Made by a program: the position numbers and the translations under genes. From Halosolutus amylolyticus (GTDB lineage: Archaea; Halobacteriota; Halobacteria; Halobacteriales; Natrialbaceae): a stretch of DNA of 64,000 bases. This document shows positions 17,963-26,378 of the stretch, piece after piece (positions within the stretch are counted from its first letter, which is position 1; each line of letters opens with the position of its first letter). Location of the stretch: assembly GCF_023566055.1 (NCBI RefSeq), contig NZ_JALIQP010000002.1, forward strand, positions 1,163,506 through 1,227,505, in the 5' to 3' direction. The notes under the pieces are model-generated. The model was given only the letters and a program-made list of their open reading frames with translations, was not told the DNA's origin and made no database searches.

Positions 17963-19470
17963 GCGACGAACGACGCGACGACTCGACCGACGAACCCACC
18001 GCCGTCGCGACCGACGGGCGAATCCGAGATGCGAACGCGGAGTCCGGCGAGGAGAGCGACGATCGAGTCGAGACGTCGACCGACGGTGGAGACGGCGACG
18101 ACGGAAATGGCGGCGACGGGTCGATGCGGCCGGGCGACATGATGCTCGCCCATCCGACGGAGGAGATCTGGCCCCAGTACGCGATCATCTCGCTGGGCCT
18201 CTGGCTGATTGCGAGTACGCCGACGCTGGGCTACGAGAGTGCGTTGATGCGGTGGAACGGCGTGATCAGCGGCGTCGTCCTGATCGCGCTGGCCGGCCTC
18301 ACGATCTACCGGGAGAGCGGCTACGCCAACTACGCGAACGGCGTCGTCGGCCTGTGGCTGGTGTTCTCGCCGATCGCGTTCTGGGCGCCGACGGCGGCGG
18401 CCTACGCCAACAACACCCTCGTCGGTATCATGGTGATGACGTTCTCGATCATCATCGTGATGCGCTCGGAGATGGACGGCCCGGCCGTGCCCCCGGGCTG
18501 GTCGTACAACCCCTCGACGGGCGCACAGCGCGCCCCGCTGATCGCGCTCGGGATCTTGGGCTTCTTCGCCTCGTGGTACATGGCCGCGTTCCAACTCGAG
18601 TACATCAGTAGCGCGTGGGACCCGCTGTACGGCACGGGGACCGAGCAGATCCTCACCTCGAAGGTGTCGGAAGCCTTCCCCGTTTCTGACGCCGGCCTCG
18701 GCGCGGTCGCCTACTCCGTCGAGGCGCTGATGGGATTCATGGGCGATCGGCGGCGCTGGCGCACGATGCCGTGGATGGTCGCCTTCTTCGGCGTCGTCGT
18801 GATCCCGCTGGGGTTCGTCCAGGTCCTGCTGGTCATCATGCAGCCGATCATGGTCGGGACGTGGTGTACGCTCTGTCTCCTCTCGGCGTTCGGCATGCTG
18901 TGGATGATCTCGCTGACGGTCGACGAGGTCGTCGCGATGGGGCAGTACCTCGTCCGGCTGATGCGACAGGGCGACAGCCTCTGGACCGCCTTCTGGATGG
19001 GCGGGACGATCCCCGAAGACGAGGCCGGCGTCGACGGGAGCGCGACGCGGCCGATCGACGACTCGCCGGTCCGCGAACCGTTCTGGGGCGTCTCGATCCC
19101 GTGGACGCTACTGGCCGCGATGGCGCTCGGCGTCTGGCTCATGCTCTCCCCGACCGTCTTCGGGACGTCGGGGCTCATGGCCGACAGCAGCCACCTCGTC
19201 GGCTCGCTGATCGTCTCGTTTACCGTGATCGCGACCGCCGAACCCGCCCGCTCGATTCGGTTCCTGAACGTCCCGCTCGCGGCGTGGATCGTCGTCGCCC
19301 CGTGGCTGTTCGCCGGGGTTCCGATGATCGCCGCGATCAACGCCGTCGTCGCCGGGGTGCTCGTCCTGGTCCTCAGCGTTCCGCGCGGCCCGATCGCGGA
19401 CCGCTACGGGGGCTGGGAGCGCTACGCCACCCTCGAGACGGTCGATCGACTGAACCCTCTCAGTAGCTAA
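17959..19470 (+). CDS. SPW-VKOR-SPW fusion membrane protein
   Basis: 503 residues. After an acidic cytosolic head (1-65) come SPW-type helices (about 70-170), then a vitamin-K-epoxide-reductase-like four-helix part with the redox pair in GTWCTLCLLSAF (about 298-309), then a second SPW unit (about 375-475). VKOR proteins oxidise the Cys pair of a thioredoxin-like partner and reduce quinone, driving disulfide formation outside the membrane. No second loop Cys pair is obvious, so whether it turns over is open. ATGA overlap with GH15 upstream; the SDR gene starts 2 nt downstream. Confidence 0.82.
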   Translation: MSDERRDDSTDEPTAVATDGRIRDANAESGEESDDRVETSTDGGDGDDGNGGDGSMRPGDMMLAHPTEEIWPQYAIISLGLWLIASTPTLGYESALMRWNGVISGVVLIALAGLTIYRESGYANYANGVVGLWLVFSPIAFWAPTAAAYANNTLVGIMVMTFSIIIVMRSEMDGPAVPPGWSYNPSTGAQRAPLIALGILGFFASWYMAAFQLEYISSAWDPLYGTGTEQILTSKVSEAFPVSDAGLGAVAYSVEALMGFMGDRRRWRTMPWMVAFFGVVVIPLGFVQVLLVIMQPIMVGTWCTLCLLSAFGMLWMISLTVDEVVAMGQYLVRLMRQGDSLWTAFWMGGTIPEDEAGVDGSATRPIDDSPVREPFWGVSIPWTLLAAMALGVWLMLSPTVFGTSGLMADSSHLVGSLIVSFTVIATAEPARSIRFLNVPLAAWIVVAPWLFAGVPMIAAINAVVAGVLVLVLSVPRGPIADRYGGWERYATLETVDRLNPLSS

Positions 19471-19472
19471 CG

Positions 19473-20513
19473 ATGACCGAACCTACCGCTTCCGAAGCCG
19501 AATCCACCGACGCCGAAGTCGTCGTCGTCACAGGCGCATCGGCCGGCGTCGGTCGAGCCACCGCTCGCGCGTTCGCCGATCGCGGCGCGAAGATCGGCCT
19601 CCTCGCGCGGGGCGAGGAGGGTCTCGAGGCCGGCAAAGCGGACGTCGAGGCGGCCGGCGGCGAGGCGGTCACCGTCCCGACGGACGTCGCCGACCCCGAG
19701 CAAGTCGAGGCCGCGGCCGAGACCGTCGCGGACGCGTTCGGCCCGATCGACGTCTGGGTGAACAACGCGATGGTGTCGGTGTTCTCGCCGGCCGCGGAGA
19801 TGACGGACGAGGAGTACCGTCGCGTCACCGAGGTCACGTACCTGGGCTACGTCTACGGCACGCAGGCCGCGCTCGATCGGATGCGCCCGCGCGACGAGGG
19901 GACGATCATCCAGGTCGGCTCGGCACTGGCGTACCGCGGCATTCCGCTCCAGTCCGCCTACTGCGGGGCGAAACACGCGATCCAGGGGTACACCGAGTCC
20001 GTGCGGACGGAACTCATCCACGACGACTGCGACGTGCAACTTTCGATGGTGCAGATGCCCGCAATGAACACCCCGCAGTTCGAGTGGACGAAGAGCCGCC
20101 TGCCGCGCGAGCCACAGCCGGTGCCGCCGATCTACCAGCCCGAGGTCGCCGCCCGGGCGATCGTCTGGACCGTCGATCACGGCCGGGACGAACTGTGGGT
20201 CGGCTGGCCGACGCTGAAGGCGATCCTCGGCAACCGACTCGTTCCGCGGCGACTCGACGACTATCTCGCCCGTGGCGGGTACGACGCGCAGCAAACCGAC
20301 GAGCCGGTCGATCCCGATCGGGAGCACAACCTGTACGAGCCGGTGGCCGGCGACTTTGGCGCTCGCGGCCCGTTCGACGAGCGAGCGCGCGATCGGAGTT
20401 ACCAGCTCTGGGTGACTACCAACCGGCGGACGCTGGGGCTACTCGCCGGCTTCGCGGCCGCGATCGTCGGCGCGATTCTCGGCAGCCGGGCTACGTCCGC
20501 CGATCCCGGGTGA
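19473..20513 (+). CDS. Short-chain dehydrogenase with C-terminal membrane anchor
   Basis: 346 residues. Rossmann motif TGASAGVGRA is near residues 17-26, NNAM (variant of NNAG) near 90, and the catalytic YCGAK near 165. It is about 90 residues longer than a standard SDR. The tail ends in a hydrophobic helix (GLLAGFAAAIVGAILGSR), so it is probably anchored on the inner face. NAD(P)-dependent oxidoreductase; the substrate is unknown. Last gene of the GH15, SPW-VKOR-SPW, SDR operon. Confidence 0.88.
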   Translation: MTEPTASEAESTDAEVVVVTGASAGVGRATARAFADRGAKIGLLARGEEGLEAGKADVEAAGGEAVTVPTDVADPEQVEAAAETVADAFGPIDVWVNNAMVSVFSPAAEMTDEEYRRVTEVTYLGYVYGTQAALDRMRPRDEGTIIQVGSALAYRGIPLQSAYCGAKHAIQGYTESVRTELIHDDCDVQLSMVQMPAMNTPQFEWTKSRLPREPQPVPPIYQPEVAARAIVWTVDHGRDELWVGWPTLKAILGNRLVPRRLDDYLARGGYDAQQTDEPVDPDREHNLYEPVAGDFGARGPFDERARDRSYQLWVTTNRRTLGLLAGFAAAIVGAILGSRATSADPG

Positions 20514-20555
20514 GGCCGACGGGACCGGCCGAGTCCTGCGCGACACCTCGTAACG

Positions 20556-20700
20556 TGACATCCTCCTCGCCGTAAACGGCGAGGCTTCCCCACGCATAGG
20601 GAATACCAGTCAGTCGTCGCTGGCAGAGGGTTCCGACTCTTGGAACGCCGTGAGCGTCATCTGCGAGGGAGTCTCGCTCGTCTCACGGTGAGTCGTGGCG
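20556..20700 (-). ncRNA. Predicted omega/reRNA (sense-overlapping RNA) of TnpB
   Basis: In IS605-type elements the TnpB guide RNA comes from the 3' end of tnpB through the right end, and its guide is the flanking DNA. Haloarchaea are known to make such sense-overlapping transcripts. Here the scaffold would include the hairpin at 20565-20584. The guide would then read GTTACGAGGTGTCGCGCAGG on the minus strand, if the element ends at GTCAC. The RNA itself is inferred, not visible as a consensus; the 5' limit is arbitrary. Confidence 0.45.
20565..20584. repeat. Right-end hairpin of the IS200/IS605 element
   Basis: CCTCGCCGTAAACGGCGAGG: a perfect 8-bp stem with a TAAA loop, placed just beyond the tnpB stop where TnpA binds the right end. 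Confidence 0.85.
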
Positions 20701-21872
20701 GTGTCACTACCGCTCCCATCCCGAAGCGAGTCATCGCGTTCCGCCTTGTCAAGCGGGACGCTCTCTCCCCACGGGTCAACTCGCCGTGCGATATTCGCGG
20801 AAGCGTTGATGTCGGCCTGAAACGTCGAAACGTGGCAGTCGTCATGCGGACACCGGAACTTGCCCTGCAAGTCCCGCCGACCGATACGGTGGCACGAGTG
20901 GCACGTCTGCGAGGTGTACGCCGGATTCACGTACTCAACTGGGATGCCCGCCTCCGTCGCCTTGTCCTCGATGCGCCCTTGCAGTCGGGCGAACGCCCAC
21001 GAGTGAAGGCGACGATTCATGTACTTCCCGTAGTCGAGTCGTTCGCGGATGTATGTCAGATTCTCCATCACCAACACCGGGTTCTCAAACTGCTTGGCGT
21101 ACTCGACGGCTTCCCGAGACGCCTTCTCCACGATGTCGGTAAGCGCGTTCTGGTAGTGGTCGAACCTCTCGTCGGTACGCCACTCCGAGGCGTCACGCTC
21201 TTGGAGTCGTTTCAGGGTCGTGTGCATCTCTTTGCGGAGATGCTTCGCTCTGCTTCCGCTACGCACGAACGGGTCAGTCGGAGAACCGTCCTTGAGGGCA
21301 CAGCCCGTGATGAGGGCGGTTTCTCCGATGTCTAAGCCGATGTGCGTGGCGTCACCGTCTGTCGCTGGTTCTTCGACCGGGTACTCGACGGTGACGTGCA
21401 GTACCCAGTTCTGCCGGTGCTGTTGAAGTCGTATCTCGCCTGCCTTCGTGTCCTCTGATACGAGGTCGTGCCAGAGGTCTTTCTGTTCGGGGTTGATGCG
21501 GAGCGGTATCCAGAAGTTCGTCCCCCGACCGGGGCGAGGAACCCACCACGTAAACTCATGCTCGCGCTCGTCGGAGTGGTCGAACTTCGCGGCTTGGTTG
21601 GTGAGCCGTATCGGGTGGCCGTCGTCCAACTCCTGAGCGTTGTACGTCTTGCGGAGTTTCGGAACGTAGTTGCAGAGGGCGGCTTTGGCCTGATACGGGA
21701 GGTCGTAGGGCGTCACGATGTCGCTCACCGACGACATGGTACTCGCCCCGGAGTCGAACGCCTCTTGTAGACCGTCACGGTAGGTTTCGAGCAGGTCGTT
21801 CAGTTTCTCCTGTTTGTGTGCGGTGGGGGGCGCGAACGTCGCCTGCAACGTTTTCGTGACGGTCGTGGACAT
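20610..21872 (-). CDS. tnpB: TnpB RNA-guided nuclease of IS200/IS605 element
   Basis: 420 residues, full length. The RuvC acidic triad is intact: D181 in GLDIGE, E270 in LVMENL, D354 in FQADINASAN. The zinc knuckle between the last two has C324, C327, C341 and C346. TnpB is an RNA-guided DNA endonuclease related to Cas12; it cuts the empty donor site next to the TAM and so favours retention of the element. The start lies 2 nt after the tnpA stop. Nothing suggests decay. Confidence 0.93.
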   Translation of the reverse strand: MSTTVTKTLQATFAPPTAHKQEKLNDLLETYRDGLQEAFDSGASTMSSVSDIVTPYDLPYQAKAALCNYVPKLRKTYNAQELDDGHPIRLTNQAAKFDHSDEREHEFTWWVPRPGRGTNFWIPLRINPEQKDLWHDLVSEDTKAGEIRLQQHRQNWVLHVTVEYPVEEPATDGDATHIGLDIGETALITGCALKDGSPTDPFVRSGSRAKHLRKEMHTTLKRLQERDASEWRTDERFDHYQNALTDIVEKASREAVEYAKQFENPVLVMENLTYIRERLDYGKYMNRRLHSWAFARLQGRIEDKATEAGIPVEYVNPAYTSQTCHSCHRIGRRDLQGKFRCPHDDCHVSTFQADINASANIARRVDPWGESVPLDKAERDDSLRDGSGSDTATTHRETSETPSQMTLTAFQESEPSASDD

Positions 21873-21874
21873 CG

Positions 21875-22267
21875 CTACTGTTCCTCTACGTACTCCATCA
21901 GCACGTCGATGCTCACCTGTCCGGTGGTGGCGAGGAAGTACCCCGGTTGCCAGAACGCGCTGTCGAGCACCTGCCGAGTCTGGGGGTACTCGTCCCGAAT
22001 CTTGCGCGACGAAACGCCTTTGAGCGAGTTGATGAACTTGGTGAGGTTCGTGGTGGGCTTCGCCGTGAACAGAATGTGAACGTGGTCGGAACCGCCGTTA
22101 ACGTTCTGGATGCTCACGCCAAAGTCCTCGGAGATGTCGCTGGCAATCTCACCGATGCGTTCTGCGATTTCGTCGGTGAGGATGTCCGTGCGGTACTTTG
22201 TGACGGTCACAAAGTGATATTGGAGCGCGTAGACGGTGTGCGACCCTTTTTCGAGGTTGTACTTCAT
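21875..22267 (-). CDS. tnpA: IS200-type Y1 transposase TnpA
   Basis: 130 residues from MKYNLEKGSHTVYAL, the usual start of IS200 TnpA; an ATG eight codons upstream (22291) is also open. The HUH motif HVH is at residues 62-64 and the nucleophilic Tyr in EYVEEQ is at about 126. TnpA cuts and rejoins single-stranded DNA at the hairpin ends. Complete, so the element could be active. Confidence 0.92.
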   Translation of the reverse strand: MKYNLEKGSHTVYALQYHFVTVTKYRTDILTDEIAERIGEIASDISEDFGVSIQNVNGGSDHVHILFTAKPTTNLTKFINSLKGVSSRKIRDEYPQTRQVLDSAFWQPGYFLATTGQVSIDVLMEYVEEQ

Positions 22268-22291
22268 TTGGCCGTACTGATTTCTATACAC

Positions 22292-22405
22292 CCAATTCTA
22301 ATAAATATTTGCCGTCGTGGGGTATTCGGCCTGCAACCGACGCGGAACGTGAGGCAGTTGTCGGCTTCACGTCCGCCGTAAACGGCGGGATTCTCGCCTT
22401 GAAGA
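22292..22405. other. Left end of the IS200/IS605 element
   Basis: AT-richer leader of tnpA containing TTCTATACA and ATAAATATTT stretches (promoter candidates) and the left-end hairpin at 22373-22388, CCGCCG-TAAA-CGGCGG. No gene. Confidence 0.75.
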
Positions 22406-22439
22406 AAGATAGTTGAACGGCCCGTCCATAGCAGAGCGC

Positions 22440-23057
22440 ATGACACTGGTTGCGGGCGTCGTCGCCGTCCAGGGCGACGTGACGGAACACGCGGACGCCA
22501 TCGAACGGGCGGGGCGGGCACACGGCCGCGAGGTCACAGTTCACGAAATCCGCGAATCGGGTATCGTCCCCGACTGCGACCTGCTCGCGATGCCCGGCGG
22601 CGAATCGACGACCATCTCGCGGCTGGTTCACAGCGAGGGAATCGCCGCCGAGATCCGGGACCACGTCGCCGCCGGGAAGCCGCTTCTCGCGACGTGTGCC
22701 GGCCTGATCGTCGCCTCGAGCGACGCGAACGACGACCGGGTCGACGAACTCGGCTTGCTCGACGCGAGCGTCGAGCGCAACGCCTTCGGTCGCCAGAAGG
22801 ACAGCTTCGAGGCTCCCCTTTCCGTCACGGGTCTCGACGAACCGTATCCGGCGGTGTTCATCCGCGCTCCGGCGATCGACGCGGTCGGCGAGTGCGAGGT
22901 CCTCGCGACGTGGGACGATCGGCCGGTCGCCGTCCGGGACGGGCCGATCATCGGGACCGCCTTCCATCCCGAACTCACGCCCGACAGCCGGATCCACGGC
23001 CTCGCCTTCTTCGAGAACGACGACGCGGCGGTGCCGGCGGACGCGGAGTCGCGCTGA
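22440..23057 (+). CDS. pdxT: Pyridoxal 5'-phosphate synthase glutaminase subunit
   Basis: 205 residues from MTLVAGVVAVQGDVTEH. The class I glutaminase triad is present: Cys in LLATCAGLIV (about 86) with His and Glu in FHPEL (about 180). The MPGGEST oxyanion-loop motif is near 49. PdxT supplies ammonia from glutamine to PdxS for de novo vitamin B6. pdxS is not in this window. The IS element ends about 30 nt upstream, so the insertion lies in or next to its promoter. Confidence 0.93.
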   Translation: MTLVAGVVAVQGDVTEHADAIERAGRAHGREVTVHEIRESGIVPDCDLLAMPGGESTTISRLVHSEGIAAEIRDHVAAGKPLLATCAGLIVASSDANDDRVDELGLLDASVERNAFGRQKDSFEAPLSVTGLDEPYPAVFIRAPAIDAVGECEVLATWDDRPVAVRDGPIIGTAFHPELTPDSRIHGLAFFENDDAAVPADAESR

Positions 23058-23224
23058 CCGCCCGACGGACGGTCTGTGATCGATCGCGGCGGCGCGTCCG
23101 TCCAGAATCGATCGCGGCGGCGGTCCGTTCGGCGATCGAAGCGGGCGATCGATCGACCGCGGACCGCCGGTGCATGCACTCGCTGTCGGGCAGGTTTTTC
23201 ATCCTCGCCAACATCCGTGGGGGT

Positions 23225-23692
23225 ATGAAGGCATCCATCGACGCGGTCCGCGTCGCGGGGACGCCCCAGGGACCGGTGCCAGTGGTCGTCCTCGCCGTCG
23301 AGGGCGAGGAAGACGTCGTGCCGATCTTCATCGGGTTCGACGAGGCGACCAGCATCGCGCGGGGCCTCGAGGCCGACGACATCGGTCGCCCGCTGACCCA
23401 CGACCTCCTGCTCGACGTGATGGAGGAACTCGGGAGCCGCATCGATCGGGTCGTCGTCAGCGAGATCGAGCGACGCGACGACGGCCAGGGCGGCACCTAC
23501 ATCGCCGACCTCCACGTCGAGACGCCGCGGGGCGAGACCGTCATCGACGCCCGGCCCAGCGACTCGCTGGCGCTCGCCGCCCGGACGAACGCGTCGATCG
23601 AGGTGACCGAAGACGTCTTCGAGGACGGCCGAGACGATAGCGAAAAGTTCGAGCAACTCGAAGACATCCGCAACGTATCCGGTGACATGTAG
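23225..23692 (+). CDS. Bifunctional nuclease family protein (DUF151)
   Basis: 155 residues from MKASIDAVRVAGTP. The family core is clear: VPIFIGFDEATSIARGLE, then RPLTHDLLLDVMEELG and the DARPSDSLALAARTNA block. Known relatives are small oligomeric proteins reported to have RNase/DNase activity; the archaeal role is untested. Its stop is directly followed by the hisE ATG (TAGATG), so both genes share a message. Confidence 0.88.
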   Translation: MKASIDAVRVAGTPQGPVPVVVLAVEGEEDVVPIFIGFDEATSIARGLEADDIGRPLTHDLLLDVMEELGSRIDRVVVSEIERRDDGQGGTYIADLHVETPRGETVIDARPSDSLALAARTNASIEVTEDVFEDGRDDSEKFEQLEDIRNVSGDM

Positions 23693-23977
23693 ATGGAGGA
23701 CATATTCGAGGAGTTGTTTGCCGTCATCGAGGATCGCAAGGAGACGCTGCCCGAGGACTCCTACACCGCGTCGCTGTTCACCCACGAGAAAGGGGAGAAC
23801 GCGGTGCTCGAGAAACTCGGCGAGGAGACGACCGAACTCGTCCTTGCCGCGAAAGACGACGACCGCGAGGAGGTTGCCTACGAGGCCGCCGACATCGTCT
23901 ATCACCTGCTCGTCGTGCTCTCGATGAAGGACATGGATCTCGACGACCTCGAGGCGGAACTCAGGGCCCGCCGGTGA
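23693..23977 (+). CDS. hisE: Phosphoribosyl-ATP pyrophosphatase
   Basis: 94 residues of the all-alpha NTP pyrophosphatase (MazG-like) fold. KLGEETTELVLAAK (about 41-54) and AADIVYHLLVVL (about 65-76) supply the metal-binding Glu and Asp. It hydrolyses phosphoribosyl-ATP in step two of histidine synthesis. It starts directly after the DUF151 stop; no other his gene is in the window. Confidence 0.93.
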   Translation: MEDIFEELFAVIEDRKETLPEDSYTASLFTHEKGENAVLEKLGEETTELVLAAKDDDREEVAYEAADIVYHLLVVLSMKDMDLDDLEAELRARR

Positions 23978-24179
23978 GCGGATCGGGACAAACCGTCGAG
24001 GGTGCGTGGCGGGTCCCCGTCGCCGCCCCCTCGACGGGGGAGAGCGAGGGACCGACGCGTGCCGTCCTCGTCCCGGCGGCCGGATCGACGGGGTAGTTTC
24101 TTGGTCGGGGAGCGGTGATACATACCCGTTGAACGAACGACAGGTCGTGGGGCCGATTCGAACGACGAGGTGAACGCAC

Positions 24180-26378
24180 GTGTCAGCCGATTCCACGGAC
24201 GAGTCGAGCGGCGATCGATTCGACTACCGCCAGGTCTCGTTCGTCGTGCTCGCGGCGCTCGCACTCGTCTTCGCGTCGTTTTTCGCGCCGGGCTTCGGCG
24301 CCGACGGCGCGTCCCCGCCGGAGCCGGAGGGAGAGGCCGATCCCGACGCCAAACTCGATCCCGACACGGATTCCGGGTCGGGTGACGGCGACGGCCCGGA
24401 CATCTCCTTCGACTGGACCGAACTGCTCGAGTGGCTCGACCTCGAACCCGACGACGGCGATACGACGGTCGAGCCGGAGGGCGATCGACCCGTCGACGCG
24501 TGTACGGTCGCGCTCGACCGGGACCCGGTGCCGGGCCGGGAGGTGACGGCGACGATCAGCTACCGGGGCGAACCGCTCACCGACGTCCCGGTCCGGTTCA
24601 ACGACCGATCGATCGGCGAGACGGACGATCGAGGCCGGGTGAGTGGGGAAGTTCCCTACGTCGAGCAACTGGTCGTCCACGTCGGCGCGGAGGGCGATCC
24701 GAACTGCCGGGCCGTCGGCCCGGCGCTTTCGTCTGCGAGTGCGACGGCCGGCGCAGGTACCACGTCGGAGTCGACCCTGCTGGGAGCGACGGGAACCGCC
24801 CAGAGCGACGAGTCGAACAGCACCGTCGAGTACGAGATCGACGGCGACGTCGCGATCGCCGTCGCCGACGATCCCTACCCCGGCGACCCGATCGAGATCC
24901 GGGCCGCGATCGAGGGCGAACCGATGCGAGAGGCGAGCGTCGCCGTCGACGGCGAGCAGGTGACCGAGACGGCCGCGGACGGGACCGCCACGATCACCGT
25001 CCCCGACGACGGCACCGAGCAGGTCGACGTCCGGGTCGAACGCGGGGACTTCGCGGGAACGACGACGATCGACGTCCTGCTGCTGGAGGCGACACTGGTG
25101 CCCGGCGGCCTCGCACCGGTCCCGGGAAGCGACGGCTACGTCGCGGCCGAGATCGCCGGGGAGCCAGTGCCGAACGCCACCGTCTCGATCGACGGCGAGC
25201 GGCGCGGGACGACCGACGAGGACGGACTGCTGGCCGTCGAGTTGCCGCGAGATCCGACGGCGACGGTCGCGGTCAGCACGACGGACCAGACCGCGACCGC
25301 GACGCTGCTCGGGGCGTACGGCGGCGTCGCCCTCCTGCTGTCGCTCGCCGTCGCCGGCCTCGCCGCCGTCGCGTACAGATCCCGCGGCGTCCGCGGCCCG
25401 CTCGCCGTCGTCGGCCTCGCCGCCGGACTGACCGGCGTCCTCGTCGTCGAGGCGTTCTACGGTCCGATCGCGGGGCTCGTCGCGCTCGCGGTCGTCGCCG
25501 CGATCGGAGTCGGTGCCGTCGTGGCTCGGGACGGACGCCCCGACGTGGAATCCCCGGCGGTCCGCGACGGCGCGCGCGGCGTCAGCGCGTGGCTCGTCGA
25601 TCGAGCGCTCGCGCTGGTCGCGCTCCTCGAGACGGCGGTCGATTGCCTCTGGAGCGCGGTCGATGCGGTGCGAACGTGGATCGGATCGCTGCCGCGATCG
25701 GCCGCCGCACTCGGTGCGAGGCTGGCCGACTGGCTCCGGTCGCTCCCGGCGCGCGGGGTCGCCGCGATCGGCCGCGTCACGGAGTGGATCCGGGAACACC
25801 CGACCGGCGCCCTCGTCGCCGTCGGAGCCGTACCGCTGCTGGTCGGCGGCTACGTCGTCGGCGACGAACCGGGCGCCCTCGTCGCGGCCGCGATACTCGC
25901 CGTGGCCGTCGTCGCCGTCGTCCGGCGGCGATCGAGTCGCGAGGACGAGCCGTCGCCGACCGGACCCGGGGACGCCGGCGGGGTGACGACGCCGACCGTC
26001 GAGTCGACCGGCGACGGGACCCAGCCCTCGTTCCGGGAGCTGTGGCGGACCTTCGCCCGACAGGTCGCTCCCGGGCAGTGGCAGACGCGGACCCCCGGCG
26101 AAATCGAACGCACGGCCGTCGAGGCCGGCTACCCGCGCGAGCCGGTTCGCGAACTGACGACGCTCTTCCGCGAGGTCGAGTACGGCGAGCGGCCGCTGTC
26201 GGAGCGGGTTCGCGAGCGCGCCGCCGAGGCCGCCGCGGTGCTGACGCAGAACACGGCGACCACGGATGGGGGCCGGGGTCGGCCCGACGAGCGATCGAAA
26301 CCGGCGGAGGAGCCGAAACGCGAATCGAAACCGGACCGCGATCGCTCGTCCCCCGGAACGGACGGTGATCGCCCGTGA
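24180..26378 (+). CDS. DUF4129 membrane protein with Ig-like/transthyretin-like repeats
   Basis: 732 residues with a GTG start. One helix (18-38) leads to an acidic region and three beta-sandwich repeats (about 100-390, for example GREVTATISYRGEPLTDVPVRF and the repeated V-x-V-D-G-E pattern). A block of hydrophobic helices follows (about 380-590). At the C-terminus is a DUF4129 domain (about 615-690: TPGEIERTAVEAGYPREPV). DUF4129 normally sits at the end of transglutaminase TgpA-like proteins; here the transglutaminase is missing. First gene of a cluster with overlapping starts; the next gene begins at GTGA. Confidence 0.78.
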   Translation: MSADSTDESSGDRFDYRQVSFVVLAALALVFASFFAPGFGADGASPPEPEGEADPDAKLDPDTDSGSGDGDGPDISFDWTELLEWLDLEPDDGDTTVEPEGDRPVDACTVALDRDPVPGREVTATISYRGEPLTDVPVRFNDRSIGETDDRGRVSGEVPYVEQLVVHVGAEGDPNCRAVGPALSSASATAGAGTTSESTLLGATGTAQSDESNSTVEYEIDGDVAIAVADDPYPGDPIEIRAAIEGEPMREASVAVDGEQVTETAADGTATITVPDDGTEQVDVRVERGDFAGTTTIDVLLLEATLVPGGLAPVPGSDGYVAAEIAGEPVPNATVSIDGERRGTTDEDGLLAVELPRDPTATVAVSTTDQTATATLLGAYGGVALLLSLAVAGLAAVAYRSRGVRGPLAVVGLAAGLTGVLVVEAFYGPIAGLVALAVVAAIGVGAVVARDGRPDVESPAVRDGARGVSAWLVDRALALVALLETAVDCLWSAVDAVRTWIGSLPRSAAALGARLADWLRSLPARGVAAIGRVTEWIREHPTGALVAVGAVPLLVGGYVVGDEPGALVAAAILAVAVVAVVRRRSSREDEPSPTGPGDAGGVTTPTVESTGDGTQPSFRELWRTFARQVAPGQWQTRTPGEIERTAVEAGYPREPVRELTTLFREVEYGERPLSERVRERAAEAAAVLTQNTATTDGGRGRPDERSKPAEEPKRESKPDRDRSSPGTDGDRP

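Larger units (their letters stand above)
20555..22405 (-). mobile_element. Complete IS200/IS605-family insertion sequence
   Basis: Contains intact tnpA and tnpB in one direction, 2 nt apart, with a subterminal hairpin at each end (20565-20584 and 22373-22388, both with the core GCCGTAAACGGC). IS200/IS605 elements have no terminal inverted repeats or target duplication; these hairpins are the transposase recognition sites. The ends given are estimates (good to about 10 nt). On the minus strand the right end reads GGAGGATGTCAC. Two TTCAA motifs near the left end (22392-22396 and about 22413-22417) are candidate target/TAM sequences. It sits between the SDR stop and the pdxT promoter. Confidence 0.88.

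Noticed and set aside
23978..24179. Possible hairpin/regulator before MoxR cluster 1
   Set aside because: CCCCTCGACGGGGG is a short stem without a T tract or conserved shape; it could be chance in GC-rich DNA.
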